Shown here one piece after another: positions 9,129 to 11,976 of a stretch of 11,976 bases of DNA. Location: assembly GCA_007136145.1 (NCBI GenBank), contig SLHN01000040.1, positions 1-11,976 of the forward strand, read 5' to 3'. This DNA is from Thioalkalivibrio sp. GTDB lineage: Bacteria > Pseudomonadota > Gammaproteobacteria > Ectothiorhodospirales > Ectothiorhodospiraceae. Position numbers and translations under genes: made by a program. A model generated the notes under the pieces. It made no database searches, was not told where the DNA came from, and saw nothing but the letters and a program-made list of their open reading frames with translations. Every line of letters begins with the position of its first letter. Position 1 is the stretch's first letter.

Positions 9129-10946
9129 CTACGCGCTGGCGCGGGCGGCCTTCTTGCGCTCGTGCTCAAGCAGGAATTTCTTGCGAATGCGAATGTTTTT
9201 CGGCGTAACCTCGACCAGTTCGTCCTCGTCGATGAACTCGATCGCCTGCTCGAGCGTCATGCGGATCGGTGGTGTCAGAATGATGTTCTCGTCCGAACCG
9301 GAGGCCCGCACGTTGGTGAGCTGCTTGGCCTTCAGCGGGTTGACCACCAGGTCGTTGTCGCGCGAGTGGATGCCGATCACCATGCCCTCGTAGACCTCCT
9401 CGCCCGGGCCGATGAACAGCTTGCCGCGCTCCTGCAGGTTGAACAGCGCATATCCCAGCGCCTTGCCCGCACCGTTGGCGATCAGCACGCCGTTGGGCCG
9501 CGCGCCGATGGCACCGGACTTGAACGGGGCATAGTGCTCGAACACGTGGTGGATGATGCCGGTACCCGAAGTCGAGGTCAGGAACTCGGTCTGAAAGCCG
9601 ATCAGGCCGCGCGAAGGCATGATGTAGTCGAGCCGCACCCGCCCCTTGCCGTCCGGAACCATATCCTGAAGCTCGCCACGGCGCATGCCGAGAGCCTCCA
9701 TTACCGTGCCCTGGTGCGCCTCCTCGATGTCCACCGCCACACGCTCAAAGGGTTCGCATGCCTGCCCCTCGAGTTCGCGGAGCACCACCTCCGGGCGCGA
9801 GACGCCGAGCTCGTAGCCCTCGCGGCGCATGTTCTCGATGAGAATACCCAGGTGCAGCTCGCCGCGCCCGGAGACCTTGAACTTGTCGGCGTCGGCGGTT
9901 TCCTCCACGCGCAGCGCGACATTGTGCTTGAGTTCCTCGAACAGGCGCTCGCGCAGCACCCTGGAGGTCACGTACTTGCCTTCACGGCCAGCGAACGGCG
10001 AGGTATTGACCTGGAAGGTCATGCTGACCGTCGGCTCGTCGACGTTCAGCGGCGGCAATGCTTCCACCTTCGCCGGATCACAAAGGGTGTCGGAAATGTA
10101 CAGCTCGTCCATCCCGGTAAAGGTGATGATATCGCCGGCGGAAGCCTCGGGAACCTCAATGCGGTGCAGGCCATGGAAACCCATGATCTGCAATACCCGA
10201 CCGTTGCGCACGTGCCCGACCCGATCGATCACCTTGACCGGGCTGTTGCTCCGGATCTTCCCGCGCGTGATTCGACCGATGCCGATCAGGCCCTGGAAGC
10301 TGTTGTAGTCCAACGAGGAGACCTGCATCTGAAACGGACCTTCGGCATCGACATCGGGAGCCGATACCCGATCGACGATCGTCTGGAACAGGCAGGTCAT
10401 GTCACCGTCGCGCACATCGGTGTCCAGGCCAGCGTAGCCCTGAAGTGCCGACGCGTAGACGATCGGGAAATCCAGCTGCTCATCGGTCGCACCCAAGCGG
10501 TCGAAAAGGTCGAAGACCTGATCGACGACCCAATCGGGACGGGCGCCCGGGCGGTCGATCTTGTTGATCACGACGATCGGCTTGAAACCCATCGCGAAGG
10601 CCTTTGAGGTCACGAACCGCGTCTGCGGCATCGGTCCGTCAACCGCATCGACCAACAGCAGCACCGAATCAACCATCGACAGCACGCGCTCGACCTCGCC
10701 ACCGAAATCCGCGTGTCCGGGGGTATCCACGATATTGATGCGGTAGTCGTTCCAGCGGATCGCGGTGTTCTTGGCTAGGATCGTGATGCCGCGTTCCTTC
10801 TCGATGGCGTTGGAATCCATCAGCCGCTCGCCCTGTTCGGTACGGGCATCCAGCGTGCCCGACTGGCGCAGAAGCTGGTCGACAAGGGTGGTCTTGCCAT
10901 GATCGACATGGGCGATGATGGCAATGTTGCGCAGGTTGGCGGTCAT
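9129..10946 (-). CDS. typA: Ribosome-associated translational GTPase TypA/BipA
   Basis: TypA (BipA) is an EF-G-like GTPase that binds the 70S/50S ribosome and assists 50S assembly, notably at low temperature or under stress. The 605-residue protein (E. coli 607) has all G motifs: AHVDHGKTT at 12-20, EKERGIT at 49-55, DTPGH at 74-78 (catalytic H78), NKID at 128-131 and SAL at 166-168. Domain II, the EF-G-like domains III and V, and the lysine-rich TypA-specific C-terminal domain (ending near KKFLLEHERKKAARASA) follow. The ATG at 10946 fits the family N-terminus (TANLRNIAIIAHVDHG), but only a weak GAG lies upstream. A TATAAT box about 33 bp before the ATG gives it its own promoter. The stop is TAG at 9129-9131; no intrinsic terminator follows. 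Confidence 0.98.
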   Translation of the reverse strand: MTANLRNIAIIAHVDHGKTTLVDQLLRQSGTLDARTEQGERLMDSNAIEKERGITILAKNTAIRWNDYRINIVDTPGHADFGGEVERVLSMVDSVLLLVDAVDGPMPQTRFVTSKAFAMGFKPIVVINKIDRPGARPDWVVDQVFDLFDRLGATDEQLDFPIVYASALQGYAGLDTDVRDGDMTCLFQTIVDRVSAPDVDAEGPFQMQVSSLDYNSFQGLIGIGRITRGKIRSNSPVKVIDRVGHVRNGRVLQIMGFHGLHRIEVPEASAGDIITFTGMDELYISDTLCDPAKVEALPPLNVDEPTVSMTFQVNTSPFAGREGKYVTSRVLRERLFEELKHNVALRVEETADADKFKVSGRGELHLGILIENMRREGYELGVSRPEVVLRELEGQACEPFERVAVDIEEAHQGTVMEALGMRRGELQDMVPDGKGRVRLDYIMPSRGLIGFQTEFLTSTSGTGIIHHVFEHYAPFKSGAIGARPNGVLIANGAGKALGYALFNLQERGKLFIGPGEEVYEGMVIGIHSRDNDLVVNPLKAKQLTNVRASGSDENIILTPPIRMTLEQAIEFIDEDELVEVTPKNIRIRKKFLLEHERKKAARASA

Positions 10947-10978
10947 TCGGGACGGACTCGGCGGTGAAAGGGGCGCGG

Positions 10979-11008
10979 ATTATACCCTGTCTCCGCAAAC
11001 ACCGTCCT
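10979..11008 (-). promoter_or_regulatory. Candidate sigma70 promoter of typA
   Basis: The minus strand carries a perfect TATAAT at 10984-10979 and a poor -35, AGGACG at 11008-11003, 18 bp upstream. Transcription would start near 10972, leaving a leader of about 26 bases. Confidence 0.6.
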
Positions 11009-11048
11009 GGAAGAAACCCTCCAGTTCGATGAAGACGCATCCGACCCA

Positions 11049-11075
11049 CTACCAGACGATCCGAACGGCTGGTAG
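11049..11075. repeat. Inverted repeat 1: CTACCAG-N13-CTGGTAG
   Basis: The 7-bp arms at 11049-11055 and 11069-11075 are perfectly complementary, and two further pairs (CG/CG) form inside after one mismatch. It is the first of four inverted repeats in this region. Confidence 0.6.
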
Positions 11076-11096
11076 CAGGGTTGCGCGATCTGAACC

Positions 11097-11119
11097 GGCG
11101 GGCATCTATCTGGCCCGCC
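11097..11119. repeat. Inverted repeat 2: GGCGGGC-N9-GCCCGCC
   Basis: Perfect 7-bp GC-only arms around a 9-base loop (ATCTATCTG). No T-run follows on either strand, which argues against a simple intrinsic terminator. Confidence 0.6.
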
Positions 11120-11160
11120 CAGCAGCCTGTCGGACTTGGGGGCCTGTAGCGAGCCGGGTG

Positions 11161-11181
11161 GGCCGGGTTTGATGTCCGGCC
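11161..11181. repeat. Inverted repeat 3: GGCCGG-N9-CCGGCC
   Basis: Six-base perfect arms that are themselves close to palindromic, with a 9-base spacer. As RNA, one or two G-U pairs can extend the stem inward. Confidence 0.5.
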
Positions 11182-11215
11182 ACCGCAGAGCCCGCCCGTG
11201 TTCGGCCAGCTTTCG

Positions 11216-11249
11216 GAGACCGCGACCCCCAAGGCGGGTCGCGGGTCTC
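11216..11249. repeat. Inverted repeat 4: 13-bp stem with one bulged G and 7-base loop
   Basis: GAGACCGCGACCC (11216-11228) pairs with 11236-11249, reading GGGTCGCG, a bulged G at 11244, then GTCTC. It is the strongest hairpin in the window and lies about 210 bp before the hydrolase start. No poly-T tract follows on either strand. Confidence 0.65.
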
Positions 11250-11398
11250 GGCCGTGCCTTGCCGATCGCTGTCGACCCTTGGCTGCCGCCCGCACGCCGC
11301 TCACGAGCCATCCTTTACTGTTCATTCCCAATTTCCGGAACGTGCGGCAAGCGCAACGCTGAAGGGTGGATGGCGTGCGTCGCTGTGTTCGCTTTACG

Positions 11399-11419
11399 GG
11401 GTACCGGGAACGAGTACCC
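11399..11419. promoter_or_regulatory. Operator-like inverted repeat upstream of the hydrolase gene
   Basis: GGGTAC-N9-GTACCC, a 21-bp perfect-arm inverted repeat 41 bp before the ATG. A weak promoter candidate overlaps it (TTTACG at 11393-11398 and TACCCT at 11415-11420, 16-bp spacer). A dimeric regulator binding here would block that promoter. Both readings are inference. Confidence 0.35.
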
Positions 11420-11447
11420 TGTTATGCGACGTTCGTCGGATGGCATA

Positions 11448-11453
11448 GAGGAG
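11448..11453 (+). promoter_or_regulatory. Ribosome binding site of the secreted hydrolase gene
   Basis: GAGGAG seven bases before the ATG at 11461, supporting that start and the signal peptide it encodes. Confidence 0.75.
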
Positions 11454-11460
11454 ATGTCCC

Positions 11461-11976
11461 ATGGTTCAGATCAAACTCGCGTTCGCGGCCCCAGTCCTTG
11501 CGGTCGCCCTGATTGCCGGTTCGGTGGCTGAGGCCTGTACCCGTGCCGTGTATCTCGGACCGGAGGATCGGGTTCTCACCGGGCGGAGCATGGACTGGAA
11601 GCTGCCGATGGTCAGCAACCTGTGGGTGTTGCCGCGCGGGATGGAACGCGATGGGGCGGCTGGCCCGCGTTCGGCTTCATGGACCTCGACCTATGGCAGT
11701 CTGGTCGTGACTGGCTACGACATCGCGACGGCGGATGGCATGAACGAGGCGGGTCTGGTGGCCAATCTTCTTTGGGAGGTCGAGGCGACTTATCCCGAGG
11801 GTGACGGAGAGACGCCCAGGGTGTCGCTTTCGGTGTTTCCGCAGTATCTGCTCGACCGCTTCGCCACGGTGGCTGAGGCGGTGACGGACCTGCGGGACAA
11901 CCCCGTGGAAGTGGCGGGTGGAGAGGTGCCGGTGGGCCCGCCCGGACGCGCGGCCACGGTGCATGTGTCATTGTCA
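11461..11976 (+). CDS. Secreted Ntn-hydrolase, choloylglycine hydrolase/penicillin V acylase family (linear amide C-N hydrolase), N-terminal 172 residues
   Basis: The family cleaves linear amide bonds (conjugated bile salts, penicillin V, or acyl-homoserine lactones) with an N-terminal cysteine. The visible part has a signal peptide (1-25: charged start VQIK, hydrophobic core, AEA at 23-25) directly followed by Cys26. Relative to this Cys, R42 and D45 (TGRSMDW) fall at exactly the spacing of the catalytic Arg18 and Asp21 of bile salt hydrolases counted from Cys2. The motif ADGMNEAGLVANLLW (91-105) matches the family's MNEKGL region, with N102 a candidate for the oxyanion-hole Asn. Cleavage by signal peptidase I after AEA would expose the nucleophile. 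The rest, including the second Asn and the Arg, is outside the window. The gene is divergent from typA and stands alone here. The substrate is unknown; acyl-homoserine lactone or penicillin-type substrates are more plausible than bile salts for a periplasmic enzyme of a non-gut bacterium, but this is a guess. Confidence 0.88.
   Translation, partial: MVQIKLAFAAPVLAVALIAGSVAEACTRAVYLGPEDRVLTGRSMDWKLPMVSNLWVLPRGMERDGAAGPRSASWTSTYGSLVVTGYDIATADGMNEAGLVANLLWEVEATYPEGDGETPRVSLSVFPQYLLDRFATVAEAVTDLRDNPVEVAGGEVPVGPPGRAATVHVSLS

Larger units (their letters stand above)
10947..11460. other. Gene-free divergent region between typA and the secreted hydrolase gene
   Basis: The 514 bp between two divergent starts hold the typA promoter at the left and the hydrolase gene's ribosome binding site and an operator-like inverted repeat at the right. 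In between lies a cluster of four inverted repeats (11049-11249). Frames open on both strands here have no recognisable domain and no good start context, so no gene is called. The short AT-richer stretch near 11310-11340 (TTCCGGAA palindrome at 11333-11340) is the only break in base composition noticed. Confidence 0.6.

Noticed and set aside
9099..10607. Long plus-strand open frame (502 codons) opposite typA
   Set aside because: Antisense to a full-length, fully conserved TypA; His/Asp/Leu-rich translation without motifs, typical of a complementary-strand artefact.
10669..11331. Minus-strand open frames across the typA upstream region
   Set aside because: They run through the inverted-repeat cluster and the typA promoter, overlap the typA start in another frame, and have Arg/Pro/Gly-rich translations with no recognisable domain.
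11427..11438. CGACG-TT-CGTCG inverted repeat before the hydrolase gene
   Set aside because: Short arms with a two-base spacer; expected by chance in GC-rich DNA, and it lies in the leader without clear relation to the start.

Overview
The window is a GC-rich chromosomal segment, almost certainly from a gammaproteobacterium. The protein sequences are close to their Escherichia coli counterparts over full length. The gene order dapB-carA-carB-greA followed by yhbY, rlmE and ftsH is the arrangement typical of that class. A position within the Chromatiales/Ectothiorhodospiraceae is a guess from GC content and gene context only.

Layout. Positions 1-1620 (minus strand) carry the 5' half of ftsH, with rlmE upstream of it. 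yhbY (1690-1989, plus strand) is the only plus-strand gene in the left part; it is divergent from rlmE and converges on greA. Positions 2003-6904 (minus strand) are carA, carB and greA, with carB and greA overlapping by 4 bp. A 329 bp gap (6905-7233) holds a likely carA promoter and a structured carA leader. dapB (7234-8025), a TauE/SafE-type membrane permease (8211-8969) and typA/bipA (9129-10946) follow, all on the minus strand. A 514 bp gene-free region (10947-11460) holds the typA promoter and a cluster of inverted repeats. A secreted Ntn-hydrolase of the choloylglycine hydrolase/penicillin acylase family (from 11461, plus strand) runs off the right edge.

How the genes fit together. DapB makes a lysine/diaminopimelate precursor. 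CarA and CarB form carbamoyl phosphate synthetase, which feeds arginine and pyrimidine synthesis. GreA rescues stalled RNA polymerase. YhbY, RlmE and TypA act on the ribosome, and FtsH is the membrane AAA+ protease. This is a housekeeping neighbourhood of biosynthesis, transcription fidelity, ribosome assembly and protein quality control. The permease and the secreted hydrolase look like accessory additions.

No clearly undescribed multi-gene system is visible. The most interesting signals are non-coding: mutually exclusive hairpins in front of carA, an 18-bp near-identical direct repeat bracketing the permease gene, and the inverted-repeat cluster between typA and the hydrolase. Four genes (ftsH TTG; yhbY, carA and the permease GTG) appear to use non-ATG starts.
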